This document shows positions 17,272 through 25,776 of a DNA stretch of 64,000 nucleotides, piece by piece. The position numbers and the translations under genes were made by a program. The DNA lies in the NCBI GenBank assembly GCA_963844255.1, contig CAWJNP010000028.1, positions 1 to 64,000 of the forward strand. Direction: 5' to 3'. Origin of the DNA: SZAS-79 sp963844255. Lineage in GTDB: Bacteria > Pseudomonadota > Gammaproteobacteria > Burkholderiales > SG8-39. The first letter of the stretch is position 1, and each line of letters starts with the position of its first letter. A model generated the notes under the pieces. That model was given only the letters and a program-made list of their open reading frames with translations. It did not search any database and was not told where the DNA came from.

Positions 17272-17864
17272 CAGCGGACAGGGCCGGGCGCGGCCGCCGG
17301 CAATTCCGAACCTCCACCCTGCAGCCAATCGTGTACTGCGAGACGCAATTCGATGCCGGGGTAGTCCAATTTGAGGCGAACGGGCAGACCGTCCTCGCGG
17401 TAAGCCTGGTACTCGATGTGCCAGCCGCCCTGTTCCAGCAACTTCAGCCGTCCCATGGCGTCGCGCGTAGCGACCGCGGGCTGTCCTTGCATCGCCCTGC
17501 CACGAACCCAATCCACCAGACCGGCCAGAGGCAGGCGAAAGCCGAGGGCCTTCTCGGTCAGCGACTCCGCATCCGCTGCCCGGAATTCCTGCCCATCCGC
17601 CGTCGTCAGGACGACCAGATCGCCCGTCCGCACGATACGCGCCACGCTCGAGCCGATCGGGGTGGTCATCAGCATCTCATCGGAGTCCTGCGTGTGGCGC
17701 CAGGCCAGGTTACCGCTGGCCGCCTCCTTCTGATAGCGAACCGCAATGCGGCCGGCAAGCTCGAACTCGACGCGCTGTCCGGGCGCGCGCTCTTCCAGCC
17801 CGGCACAACCAACCAGCGCCAGCAGGACACCGCCAAGGACAAAACGCAGACCGAAGACCGTCAT
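17271..17864 (-). CDS. lolB: Outer membrane lipoprotein LolB
   Basis: A receptor anchored in the outer membrane that takes lipoproteins from LolA and inserts them. A signal peptide with lipobox LALVGC (Cys about residue 20) starts at the ATG 17864. A possible start 14 codons upstream (17906) would add a charged leader. The mature part matches LolB: ELAGRIAVRYQKEAASGNLAWRH, TPIGSSVARI, DLVVLTTADGQEFRAADA and RLPLAGLVDWVRGR, ending near AVHDWLQ. It sits between the TPR gene and ispE, the usual lolB-ispE order. Confidence 0.85.
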   Translation of the reverse strand: MTVFGLRFVLGGVLLALVGCAGLEERAPGQRVEFELAGRIAVRYQKEAASGNLAWRHTQDSDEMLMTTPIGSSVARIVRTGDLVVLTTADGQEFRAADAESLTEKALGFRLPLAGLVDWVRGRAMQGQPAVATRDAMGRLKLLEQGGWHIEYQAYREDGLPVRLKLDYPGIELRLAVHDWLQGGGSELPAAAPGPVR

Positions 17865-17911
17865 GTTCGCGCGGACGGGACTTCCGCGGCGCGGTTCTCC
17901 CGTCATGCTGA

Positions 17912-19708
17912 TCAGGGATTCTTGAAGCGCTTGATCGTCTTCTTCAAGGCCTCGTTGTCGGGCGATTTCTTTTCCGCCTCCTGCCAGATTCGCTCGGCCT
18001 CGGCACGCTCACCCATGACCCAGAGAACCTCGCCGAGGTGCGCGCCGATTTCGCCGTCAGGACGGCCCTCCCAAGCGCGGCTCAGGAATTCCTTTGCACG
18101 CGGATAATCGCCCATGCGGTAGTAGGTCCAGCCCATGCTGTCGACAATGAACAGATCCTCCGGCGCGAGCTTCATGGCTTTTTCGATCAGCGTTCGCGCC
18201 TCATCGAGGCGCACATTCCGATCGGCAAATGAGTAGCCCAGGGCGTTGTAGGCATGCGCGCGTTCGGGACTGACGGCGATGAGCCGCGTAAGGTCAGCCT
18301 CCAGCACGTCAAAACGTTCCAGTTTTTCAGCCGTCAGCGCGCGGTCGTAGAGCAGGTCCGGCTGGTCGGGCTGGGCCTCAAGCGCCTGGTTCAGCACCTT
18401 GAATGCCTCGGCGTTCTGGTTGGCTTCGCGCAGCAACTGCGCTTCGCCGATCAGCATCTGGACCTGCTGCGAGCCGGCATCAACCTTGCGCAGATAAGCG
18501 CGCGCCGCGCCGAGGTTTCCCTGCTTGAACAGCACGTGCGCCGTGCGCAGCCGGGACGTGATGAACTGGTCACCTTCCTCGATCTGGGCGTACCACTTGA
18601 GCGCTGCGGGATAGTCCTTCCGCTCTTCCGCAAGCTGGCCCAGGGTCATGCGCACGCTGTTCTTGTCGCGAAACGTCGTCTCGAGCAGCTTCGAGAGATA
18701 GGTTTCCGCCTCGGCGTAGTCCTTTAGTTGCGCCGAAAGCAGGCCGACCGCATACAGGACATCGGCACTCTCCGGATAGGCCGCCAGCAGCGCCTTGAAC
18801 TGAGCACGCGCCTCGGGCAGCTTCTTGTCGAGCACCAGCAGGCGTGCGTAATTCAGGCCCGCTTCACGCGACCCGGGATAGACGCGCAGGTATTCGGACA
18901 GGCGTGCCTGTGCCTCTGCCGGAAACCTGGGCTGCAAAATCTGCGCTTCGAAGATCGCCGCCAGATCCCAGTCCGGTTTCAGCTGCGCCGCGCGGCGGAC
19001 TGATGCCAGCGCCTCGGCGTCTTCGTCGGCACCCGCCGCCGCCTGCGCTATCGCGAAGTGCGCTTGCGGCAGGTTCGGATGCCCTTCGGCCAGCTTTCTG
19101 ACGGCCGCCAGATTGGCCTTGCGGTCCGGGTTCGCCGAAAGAAAGCGGTTGACCTGCATGAATCCGTTTGCCGCCGACACCGTATCGGTGCCAAACAGCC
19201 TGGCGAGGTAGGGCACCGCTTCCTCGACCCGTCGCGTGCTGATGAGCAGTCCGCTGATCGTCTGCAGCGCACGCGTCGAATCCGGCTCCGCCTCGTACCA
19301 GATCTTCGCCGCCTCGAGCGCGACGTCGGGCAGACGGGCGTAATTCGCTATTTCCGCGGCGCGCCGGGCAACCCGGGGATCGAGGGTGCGCTTGGCCAGC
19401 TCGAGGTAGGTTCGCGCCGCGTAGGCGGGGTTGTCGCGCTGGGCGGCGATTTCGGCAAGCAGCAGGCCAAGAAGAACCGGCTCGGTGAGTTCCTGTTTCG
19501 GCAGCCGGGATTCGTCCGGCTTCTGTGCCTCGGACGGCTGCAGTGGCGAGGCCTCGTCCCTGTCACTCGATTGGGCCAGCGCCGGGATGCAGAACGCCAT
19601 CGCAAGAACCACTGCGATCAGTTTGGCAGCGCGGCGAAAATCCGGAAGGAGGCGAAGGAACACGAAGGGTAGGGATGGGCGCGAATCGCGCTGTCGGTCA
19701 CTGGCCAT
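17912..19708 (-). CDS. Secreted tetratricopeptide-repeat protein
   Basis: About 598 residues. A signal peptide (to about residue 46, ending IPALAQ) is followed by many degenerate TPR helices along the whole length. Examples are residues near PAYAARTYLELAKRTLDP, ALQTISGLLIS, DYAEAETYLSKLLE, AFKVLNQALEAQPDQPDLLY, and the best repeat AHAYNALGYSFADRNVRLDE. The C-terminal repeat set resembles the TPR protein commonly found upstream of lolB in Betaproteobacteria. It is predicted periplasmic or outer-membrane associated, and a scaffold role is inferred. The ATG at 19708 is preferred to a TTG at 19735. It diverges from mutM. Confidence 0.85.
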   Translation of the reverse strand: MASDRQRDSRPSLPFVFLRLLPDFRRAAKLIAVVLAMAFCIPALAQSSDRDEASPLQPSEAQKPDESRLPKQELTEPVLLGLLLAEIAAQRDNPAYAARTYLELAKRTLDPRVARRAAEIANYARLPDVALEAAKIWYEAEPDSTRALQTISGLLISTRRVEEAVPYLARLFGTDTVSAANGFMQVNRFLSANPDRKANLAAVRKLAEGHPNLPQAHFAIAQAAAGADEDAEALASVRRAAQLKPDWDLAAIFEAQILQPRFPAEAQARLSEYLRVYPGSREAGLNYARLLVLDKKLPEARAQFKALLAAYPESADVLYAVGLLSAQLKDYAEAETYLSKLLETTFRDKNSVRMTLGQLAEERKDYPAALKWYAQIEEGDQFITSRLRTAHVLFKQGNLGAARAYLRKVDAGSQQVQMLIGEAQLLREANQNAEAFKVLNQALEAQPDQPDLLYDRALTAEKLERFDVLEADLTRLIAVSPERAHAYNALGYSFADRNVRLDEARTLIEKAMKLAPEDLFIVDSMGWTYYRMGDYPRAKEFLSRAWEGRPDGEIGAHLGEVLWVMGERAEAERIWQEAEKKSPDNEALKKTIKRFKNP

Positions 19709-19792
19709 ATTAGGTATATTTACCACTCCGCACAAGCGCGGCCTGAACGTTCACCCGACTTCGACACGCGGCGCACCGCCAAGTTCTCCCGA

Positions 19793-20614
19793 ATGCCAGA
19801 ACTCCCCGAAGTCGAGGTCACCCGCAGAGGGATCGCCCCCTTTCTGACGGGCCAGACCATACGCAGCGTCGTCGTGCGCGAGCCCCGTCTTCGCTGGCGG
19901 GTGCCGTCCGAAGTTCTTGGGCTGACGGGGCGGAAAATCCGCTCGGTGAAGCGGCGCGGCAAGTACATCCTGGTCGATTGCGGTGCCGGGCATCTGATCC
20001 TGCACCTGGGGATGTCGGGCAGCCTGCGGATACTCAAGCCCGGCGTGGCGCCCGAAAAGCACGATCACTTCGACCTGACCGTCGGGGGCGAACGCGGCGA
20101 TGCGCTATTGCGGCTGCGCGATCCGCGCCGGTTTGGTGCCGTGCTCTGGACCACAGACAACGTTGCCGACCACAAGCTGATCGCCGGTCTTGGCGTGGAG
20201 CCGCTGCTGGCCACCTTCAGCGCCGCGCGCCTGCACGCGCTCACGCGAGGCCACCGCGTGGCCATAAAACAGTTCCTGATGGACGGGAAGAAAATCGTCG
20301 GCGTCGGCAACATCTACGCCAACGAGAGCCTGTTCCGCGCGGGCATCAACCCGCGTACAAAGGCGGGCCGCCTGTCGATGGTACGCAGCGCGAAGCTGGT
20401 CATCGAAATCAAGGACACGCTCGAATCGGCCATTCGCGCGGGCGGGTCCAGCCTGCGCGATTTCGTACAATCCGATGGAAGTTCGGGCTACTTCCAGCAG
20501 AACTACTGGGTCTACGACCGCGCCGGCCAAGCCTGCCGGCGCTGTGGCACGCCGATCCGCCGCGTCGTGATGGGGCAGCGGGCGACCTTCTACTGCCCGG
20601 CCTGCCAGAAATAG
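19793..20614 (+). CDS. mutM: Formamidopyrimidine-DNA glycosylase
   Basis: A 273-residue base-excision repair enzyme that removes 8-oxoguanine and Fapy lesions and nicks abasic sites. The N-terminal MPELPEVEVTRRG provides the catalytic Pro (Pro1 after Met removal) and Glu3. Lys57 lies in KRRGKYILV. The helix-two-turn-helix region contains KIVGVGNIYANESLFRAGI. The C-terminal zinc finger has Cys248, 251, 268 and 271. All catalytic residues are present and length is normal. The gene diverges from the TPR protein gene with an 84-base gap. Confidence 0.97.
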   Translation: MPELPEVEVTRRGIAPFLTGQTIRSVVVREPRLRWRVPSEVLGLTGRKIRSVKRRGKYILVDCGAGHLILHLGMSGSLRILKPGVAPEKHDHFDLTVGGERGDALLRLRDPRRFGAVLWTTDNVADHKLIAGLGVEPLLATFSAARLHALTRGHRVAIKQFLMDGKKIVGVGNIYANESLFRAGINPRTKAGRLSMVRSAKLVIEIKDTLESAIRAGGSSLRDFVQSDGSSGYFQQNYWVYDRAGQACRRCGTPIRRVVMGQRATFYCPACQK

Positions 20615-20620
20615 GCGCGC

Positions 20621-21112
20621 TCAGCCGCCAAGCGCAGTGACTTTTCCCTTGAGCTTGGCCTGCACCAGCGGGTGCACGAACTTGGACACATCGCCGCCCA
20701 GGGTCGCGATCTCCCGCACCAGGGTCGCGGAGATGAACATGTGCTGCTCGGAGGGCGTGAGGAAAACGGTTTCCACGTCGGGATAGAGGTTGCGGTTCAT
20801 TCCCGCGAGCTGGAACTCGTACTCGAAATCTGAGACGGCGCGCAGGCCGCGCATGATCACCCGGGCGTTGTGCTCGTGGATGAAATTGATCAGCAGGCCG
20901 CTGAACCCGACGACCTTCACATTCGGAACGTCCTTCAGCACCTCGCGGGCAATGTCGACGCGCTCTGTCAGCGTGAAAAACGGCTTCTTGGCGCGACTGT
21001 CAGCCACACCGACAATGACCGTGCTGAACAGCACGGCAGCACGCCGGACCAGATCCTCGTGTCCGCGCGTGAGGGGATCAAACGTCCCCGGATAGACTGC
21101 TCCGATCATCAT
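20621..21112 (-). CDS. coaD: Phosphopantetheine adenylyltransferase
   Basis: A 163-residue nucleotidyltransferase catalysing the penultimate step of CoA synthesis (4'-phosphopantetheine + ATP to dephospho-CoA). It has the N-terminal YPGTFDPLTRGHEDL with the TxGH signature (residues 15-18), VIMRGLRAVSDFEYEFQLA, and the C-terminal ISATLVREIA loop. The ATG at 21112 follows GGAGTGGA, and a second ATG directly follows it. An upstream in-frame start is rejected because it has no homology. Its 5' end overlaps the 3' end of rsmD by about 35 bases, which indicates cotranscription. Confidence 0.95.
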   Translation of the reverse strand: MMIGAVYPGTFDPLTRGHEDLVRRAAVLFSTVIVGVADSRAKKPFFTLTERVDIAREVLKDVPNVKVVGFSGLLINFIHEHNARVIMRGLRAVSDFEYEFQLAGMNRNLYPDVETVFLTPSEQHMFISATLVREIATLGGDVSKFVHPLVQAKLKGKVTALGG

Positions 21113-21677
21113 TCCACTCCAGCAATTGGTAATTGACCTGCCCCGCACGACTGCGCTTCAACTCGCGCCAGGGGCGTTCCGTCTCCAGGGGTTGCGGTGC
21201 CTCCATGTAGACGCGCGCCCCGGAATTCAGCACGCGCGGCAGGTGTACGAGCACTTCGGCGAGCACATTCTGCCTGAATGGAGGATCGAGGAAAACCACG
21301 TCGAATCGTTCGTTCGCAGCGGACAGGTATGCCGAGGCTTCGCCGCCGACCACGTGAAGCGCACCGGCCTTGAGCCGTGCGGCATTGGCACGCAACGCGA
21401 GCACCGCCGTGCGGTCACGTTCGACCAGCACCACGCGCGCGGCCCCGCGCGACGCCGCCTCGAAACCAAGCGCACCGCTGCCCGCAAACAAATCGAGACA
21501 GTGCGCGCCGGAGAGGTCCTGGCCCAGCCAGTTGAAGAGCGTCTCGCGAACCCGGTCGGGCGTGGGTCGCAGGTCGGCGAGCGCAGGAAAATTCAGCACG
21601 CTGCGCTTCCACAGACCGCCGATGATGCGAACGCGGCCTGGTGTGTGGCCGTTCGAGGCTGTCTTCGATTTGGGCAA
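21078..21677 (-). CDS. rsmD: 16S rRNA (guanine(966)-N2)-methyltransferase RsmD
   Basis: A 199-residue SAM-dependent methyltransferase that modifies G966 of 16S rRNA. Motif I is CLDLFAGSGALGFEA, the catalytic motif IV is FLDPPF, and the N-terminal RVRIIGGLWKRSVLNFP and RPTPDRVRETLFNWL are characteristic. The gene lies head to head with ftsY (65 bases apart) and overlaps coaD downstream, the standard rsmD-coaD arrangement. Confidence 0.95.
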   Translation of the reverse strand: MPKSKTASNGHTPGRVRIIGGLWKRSVLNFPALADLRPTPDRVRETLFNWLGQDLSGAHCLDLFAGSGALGFEAASRGAARVVLVERDRTAVLALRANAARLKAGALHVVGGEASAYLSAANERFDVVFLDPPFRQNVLAEVLVHLPRVLNSGARVYMEAPQPLETERPWRELKRSRAGQVNYQLLEWNDDRSSLSGDV

Positions 21678-21741
21678 TTGAACCGGGGGCGTTTGCTAAA
21701 ATGCAAGCCCATCTTAGCGGCTTTCCCGGCCGCGGGCTCCC

Positions 21742-22671
21742 ATGTTCGGCTTCGGCAAACAACCTCAGCAGGAAAAGCAGTCCTGGACCGCACGGCTCAG
21801 GAGCGGACTTTCGCGCAGCCGCGAGGCCATCGGCGGCCTGTTCTCCCGGGGCAAGATCGACGAGGCGCTCTACGACGATCTCGAGGCGGCGCTTCTCGGC
21901 GCCGATTGTGGCGTGGAAGCGACCACGCAGCTTCTGCAGACACTGCGCGCGCGGGTGCGAAAGGAAGGCGTCACCGACGCGTCCGCGCTGAAGGAGCTTC
22001 TGAGGGACGAACTCGCAATACTCATCGCGCCACTGGAGAAATCGTTCGACCTGTCGCGCGCCAGGCCGCTTGTGATCATGGTGGCCGGCGTGAATGGCGC
22101 CGGAAAAACCACCTCGATCGGCAAGCTCGCCAAGTACTTCCAGGCACAAGGCAAGAGCGTGCTTCTGGCCGCGGGGGACACGTTCCGGGCCGCCGCACGG
22201 GAACAGCTGACGGTCTGGGGAGAGCGCAATGGCGTGACGGTCATCGCGCAACAGTCCGGCGATCCGGGCGCAGTGGTGTTTGATGCAGTTGCTGCGGCGA
22301 TGGCCCGGGGGATCGACATCGTCCTCGCCGACACCGCGGGGCGCCTGCCGACCCAGTTGCACCTGATGGAAGAAATCCGCAAGGTGAAGCGCGTGATCGC
22401 CAAGGCCATGCCCGGCGCGCCGCACGAAGTGATACTGGTGCTCGACGCCAATACGGGCCAGAACGCGCTTGCACAGGTGAAGGCGTTCGACGAGGCCGTC
22501 GGGCTCACCGGACTGGTGCTCACAAAGCTCGACGGCTCCGCCAAGGGCGGCGTGGTCGCGGCCATCGCGGGATCGAGGCCCACACCCCTTTATTTCATCG
22601 GCGTGGGCGAAGGAATCGACGACTTGCGCCCGTTCAACGTGCGGGATTTCTCGGAGGCGCTCGTTGATTAG
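21742..22671 (+). CDS. ftsY: Signal recognition particle receptor FtsY
   Basis: A 309-residue SRP GTPase receptor that docks SRP-ribosome complexes at the inner membrane. It has a short basic N domain and an NG core: G1 GVNGAGKT (116-123), the insertion-box motif DTFRAAAREQL, G3 DTAGR (197-201) and G4 TKLD (261-264) followed by GSAKGG. The acidic A domain of E. coli FtsY is missing, as in many betaproteobacteria. Its stop overlaps the TTG start of ftsE by 8 bases, so ftsYEX is one operon. Confidence 0.97.
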   Translation: MFGFGKQPQQEKQSWTARLRSGLSRSREAIGGLFSRGKIDEALYDDLEAALLGADCGVEATTQLLQTLRARVRKEGVTDASALKELLRDELAILIAPLEKSFDLSRARPLVIMVAGVNGAGKTTSIGKLAKYFQAQGKSVLLAAGDTFRAAAREQLTVWGERNGVTVIAQQSGDPGAVVFDAVAAAMARGIDIVLADTAGRLPTQLHLMEEIRKVKRVIAKAMPGAPHEVILVLDANTGQNALAQVKAFDEAVGLTGLVLTKLDGSAKGGVVAAIAGSRPTPLYFIGVGEGIDDLRPFNVRDFSEALVD

Positions 22672-23332
22672 ATTTGTGAACGTCTCCAAGCGCTATCCGG
22701 GCGGTCAGGAGGCGCTGCGGGACGTAAGTTTCGAAATCGGCGCCGGCGAACTCGTGTTCCTCACCGGCCATTCGGGGGCCGGAAAATCGACACTGTTCAA
22801 ACTCATCCCGGCGATCGAACGCGCAACCACCGGTTCAGTCATCGTCAACGGCCAGAACGTGTCAGCGCTCAAGCCCGCGGCGATTCCCTTCCTGCGGCGA
22901 AACCTCGGCCTGATCTTCCAGGACCAGAAGCTGCTCTACGATCGCAGCGTGCTCGACAACGTGTTGCTGCCGCTCGCGTTCAGTGGCTTTACGCCGGGTG
23001 AAGCGGGAAAGCGGGCGCGCGCTGCGCTCGACAAGGTGGGATTGCTCGGACGCGAAAAAGCCAACCCGATACAGTTGTCCGGCGGCGAACAGCAGCGAAT
23101 CGCCATCGCCCGCGCAGTCGCCAACCGTCCCGCGATCCTTCTCGCCGATGAACCGACGGCCAACCTCGACGCCGATTCGGCCGCTGCGATCGTCGATATT
23201 TTCGTATCCTTCCGGCAGGTCGGCGTCACGGTGCTGATCGCCACCCATGACCTGACGCTGCTCGAGCGCCCGGGCACGCGCGTCCTGAAACTGGAAAACG
23301 GCCGACTCGCCGCCGGGGACGACACCGCGTGA
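22664..23332 (+). CDS. ftsE: Cell division ATP-binding protein FtsE
   Basis: A 222-residue ABC ATPase that with FtsX couples divisome activity to periplasmic amidase activation. Walker A is GHSGAGKST (35-43), the signature is LSGGEQQ (138-144), Walker B is ILLADEP (158-164), and the His switch is in IATHDLTLL. The start codon is TTG at 22664, overlapping the ftsY stop. The resulting MIRFVNVSKRYPGG is the family's usual beginning. It ends with a GTGA overlap into ftsX. The EnvC-like protein at 41765 is a plausible downstream partner. Confidence 0.96.
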   Translation: MIRFVNVSKRYPGGQEALRDVSFEIGAGELVFLTGHSGAGKSTLFKLIPAIERATTGSVIVNGQNVSALKPAAIPFLRRNLGLIFQDQKLLYDRSVLDNVLLPLAFSGFTPGEAGKRARAALDKVGLLGREKANPIQLSGGEQQRIAIARAVANRPAILLADEPTANLDADSAAAIVDIFVSFRQVGVTVLIATHDLTLLERPGTRVLKLENGRLAAGDDTA

Positions 23333-24237
23333 GGCGCTGGCTCTCGCAGCATCGGCAGGCACTGGCATCCGCCATCGGAAAGCTGGCATCGCAGCGCGTC
23401 TCCAGCCTGCTGAACGTGCTGGTCATCGGCATCGCGCTGAGCCTTCCGGCCGGGGGCTACGTGGTGCTCGATAGCCTGCGGGGCATGACCCAGCGTTTTT
23501 CGCTGGAACCTCAGATGAGCGTGTTTCTCGAAGTTGGCGCAAAGACATCCGAGCGCGATGCGCTCGAGAAGCGGCTGAGAGTCGAGCCGCACCTCACGTC
23601 GATTCGGTTCGTGTCGCGCGACGAGGCGCTGAAGCAACTGCGCAGCACCGAGGGCATGGCCGAAGTGATGGCGGCGCTGAACCGCAATCCCCTGCCGGAC
23701 GCGTTCATCGTGACGCTCCGCGAGGCGCCTGCCGGGCAGCTGGAGGCGCTGGCGGAGTCCCTGCGCAAACAGCCGGGAGTAGCGCAGGTTCAGGCCGATT
23801 CGGCCTGGGCGCGAAGACTGTCCGCACTCCTGGACGTCGGTCGATTGGGGATGGCCCTGCTCGCGGCCTTGCTCGCCACGGGTCTGGTAGCGAGCACTTT
23901 CAACACCGTACGGCTCCAGGTTCTGACACAGCGGGAGGAAATCGAGGTCGCCAGGCTGCTCGGCGCGACCGACGGTTTCATCCGCCGGCCTTTCTACTAC
24001 CTTGGCATGCTTCAGGGCCTGGCTGGTGGTGTGGTCGGCCTGGCCATTCTGGCGGGAAGCCTTTACTTCCTGAACCGGGGCGTCCGGGTACTTGCCCAGA
24101 CTTATGGTTCCAGCTTCGAGCTCGCGTTTCTCGCGACCGGCGACGCAGTCGCCGTCGCCGCCTTTGCTGCTGTCCTCGGTTTTCTGGGCGCTTATCTGTC
24201 AGTAAGCGTATACTTACGTGGAATGGAGCGCGGGTAA
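23329..24237 (+). CDS. ftsX: Cell division protein FtsX
   Basis: A 302-residue permease-like partner of FtsE. It has an N-terminal cytoplasmic segment, one transmembrane helix (about residues 23-45) and a periplasmic domain (about 46-165) that in this family contacts EnvC. Three more helices follow, including GMALLAALLATGLVASTF, GLAGGVVGLAILAGSLYFL and AVAVAAFAAVLGFLGAYL. The start is a GTG overlapping the ftsE stop (GTGA). Length and topology are normal. It is followed by rpoH. Confidence 0.95.
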   Translation: MRRWLSQHRQALASAIGKLASQRVSSLLNVLVIGIALSLPAGGYVVLDSLRGMTQRFSLEPQMSVFLEVGAKTSERDALEKRLRVEPHLTSIRFVSRDEALKQLRSTEGMAEVMAALNRNPLPDAFIVTLREAPAGQLEALAESLRKQPGVAQVQADSAWARRLSALLDVGRLGMALLAALLATGLVASTFNTVRLQVLTQREEIEVARLLGATDGFIRRPFYYLGMLQGLAGGVVGLAILAGSLYFLNRGVRVLAQTYGSSFELAFLATGDAVAVAAFAAVLGFLGAYLSVSVYLRGMERG

Positions 24238-24275
24238 AAGGATTGCCCGAGAATATCCGGGAACTCTTGGAGGAA

Positions 24276-24302
24276 TTAGCACTCAAACCTGCAGAGTGCT
24301 AG
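24276..24302 (+). promoter_or_regulatory. CIRCE operator (HrcA site) upstream of rpoH
   Basis: The arms are TTAGCACTC at 24276-24284 and GAGTGCTAG at 24294-24302, separated by exactly nine bases. The consensus is TTAGCACTC-N9-GAGTGCTAA, so only the last base differs. TAGAAT at 24300-24305 can serve as a -10 box, with TTAGCA at 24276-24281 as a weak -35 at 18-base spacing. HrcA bound here would block the promoter. A CIRCE implies repression of the heat-shock sigma factor by HrcA. Confidence 0.88.
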
Positions 24303-24326
24303 AATTTCCCTCAAGGAGATAGCCAT

Positions 24327-25187
24327 ATGCAAACCGCGATGACCGTGCCGGCCCAGTTCCCGATTCCGATGCCCGTCGGGAGTCTGGACGCCTATATCCA
24401 GTCGGTAAACCGGTTCCCGCTGCTCAGCCTCGAGCAGGAGCAGAAACTCGCCCGCCAATACCGCGACACCGAGGATCTTGGCGCCGCCCGGGGTCTGGTG
24501 CTCTCGCACCTGCGCCTCGTGGTATCGGTTGCCCGCGGCTATCTGGGCTATGGCTTGCCGCATGCCGACCTGATCCAGGAAGGGAATATCGGCCTGATGA
24601 AGGCGGTCAAGCGCTACGACCCGGAGCGCGGTGTGCGTCTCGTGTCCTTCGCAATTCACTGGATCAAGGCCGAAATCCACGAATACATCCTGCGCAACTG
24701 GCGGATGGTCAAGCTCGCGACCACGAAGGCGCAGCGCAAGCTGTTCTTCAATCTGCGCTCGATGCGGCGCGATTCGGGCACGTTGTCGCCAGAAGACATC
24801 AACCGGATGGCGACGGCGCTCAACGTCAAGCCTGCGGAAGTCTCCGAAATGGAAATGCGGCTCGCGGGGCAGGAAATGACGTTCGAAGCCGACGACGATG
24901 ACGAAACCTATGCGCCGGTCAACTATCTGACCGCCGACGTGAACGCCGAACCCTCGAATGTGCTCGAGTCGACCGAATCCGAGCGCATGCGCACAGAAGG
25001 GCTGGCGAAAGCGCTCGAAAGCCTCGATCCGCGCAGCCGCCGCATCGTCGAGTCTCGCTGGCTGCAGGATAAAGACAGCCTGACCTTGCACGATCTCGCG
25101 GCCGAATTCAAGGTATCGGCGGAACGCATCAGGCAGATCGAGGCGAAGGCGCTGGAGAAAATGCGCAGGCTCATGGCGCCGGCCTGA
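24327..25187 (+). CDS. rpoH: RNA polymerase sigma-32 factor
   Basis: A 286-residue heat-shock sigma factor. Region 1.2/2.1 starts SLDAYIQSVNRFPLLSLEQE. Region 2 contains LVVSVARGYLGYGLPHADL, QEGNIGLMKAVKRYDPERGV and SFAIHWIKAEIHEYILRNW. The RpoH box lies between regions 2 and 3 (KLATTKAQRKLFFNLRSMR). Region 4 ends with SAERIRQIEAKALEKMR. AAGGAGAT gives a strong ribosome-binding site. The upstream CIRCE element suggests HrcA control in place of, or on top of, sigma-32 autoregulation. The gene follows ftsYEX as in many proteobacteria. Confidence 0.97.
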   Translation: MQTAMTVPAQFPIPMPVGSLDAYIQSVNRFPLLSLEQEQKLARQYRDTEDLGAARGLVLSHLRLVVSVARGYLGYGLPHADLIQEGNIGLMKAVKRYDPERGVRLVSFAIHWIKAEIHEYILRNWRMVKLATTKAQRKLFFNLRSMRRDSGTLSPEDINRMATALNVKPAEVSEMEMRLAGQEMTFEADDDDETYAPVNYLTADVNAEPSNVLESTESERMRTEGLAKALESLDPRSRRIVESRWLQDKDSLTLHDLAAEFKVSAERIRQIEAKALEKMRRLMAPA

Positions 25188-25197
25188 ACGGCGCGCG

Positions 25198-25776
25198 CTA
25201 TTCCTTCAGAAGCGTGCGGATGTCGTCCACCAGCGTGGCAATCTGGTCGTACTTCACGTAGAGACGCAGGCGGCCGGCGGGATCGAAGGCATAGCTGGCC
25301 GCCGTATGATCGAGTGTGTAGCTCCCCGGGGCCGTGCCATCGCGCTTTTCGAAGAACACCTTGAATTCTCTGGCAGTCTTGACCGTGGTTTCGGCGTCGC
25401 CATGGAGTCCGAGGAAACGCGGGTCAAATGCCGGCACGTACTGCGCGAGAACCTTGGGCGTGTCTCGCTCCGGATCGAGCGTAATGAAGAGCACCTGCAC
25501 GCGGTCGGCATCGGCACCGAGTTTTCCCATCACCTGCTTCAGTTCCGCCAGCGTGGTCGGACAAACGTCGGGACAGTGGGTATAGCCGAAAAACACGATG
25601 ACGACCTTGCCGCGAAAGTCCGCCAGGGTGCGCGGCTTTCCCGTATGGTCGGTGAGCGCAAACCCCTTGGCGTAGTCGGCGCCCGTGATATCGACATTCC
25701 TGAACTTCGGTCCGCCGCCGTCGCACGCAACCAGCAACAGCGCGGCGCAAAGCGCCAGGAATACGTTACGCAACAA
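25198..25776 (-). CDS. SCO1/SenC family copper chaperone lipoprotein
   Basis: A 192-residue thioredoxin-fold protein that delivers copper to the CuA centre of cytochrome oxidase. Copper ligands are Cys68 and Cys72 in CPDVC and His157 in YTLDHTAA. A lipobox (LLLVAC, Cys18) anchors it to the membrane. Core motifs are LADFRGKVVIVFFGYTHCPD and ITLDPERDTP. Its start overlaps the end of ctaB by 11 bases, so it is the last gene of the leftward SURF1-SCO-like-ctaA-ctaB-SCO1 unit. Confidence 0.93.
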   Translation of the reverse strand: MLRNVFLALCAALLLVACDGGGPKFRNVDITGADYAKGFALTDHTGKPRTLADFRGKVVIVFFGYTHCPDVCPTTLAELKQVMGKLGADADRVQVLFITLDPERDTPKVLAQYVPAFDPRFLGLHGDAETTVKTAREFKVFFEKRDGTAPGSYTLDHTAASYAFDPAGRLRLYVKYDQIATLVDDIRTLLKE

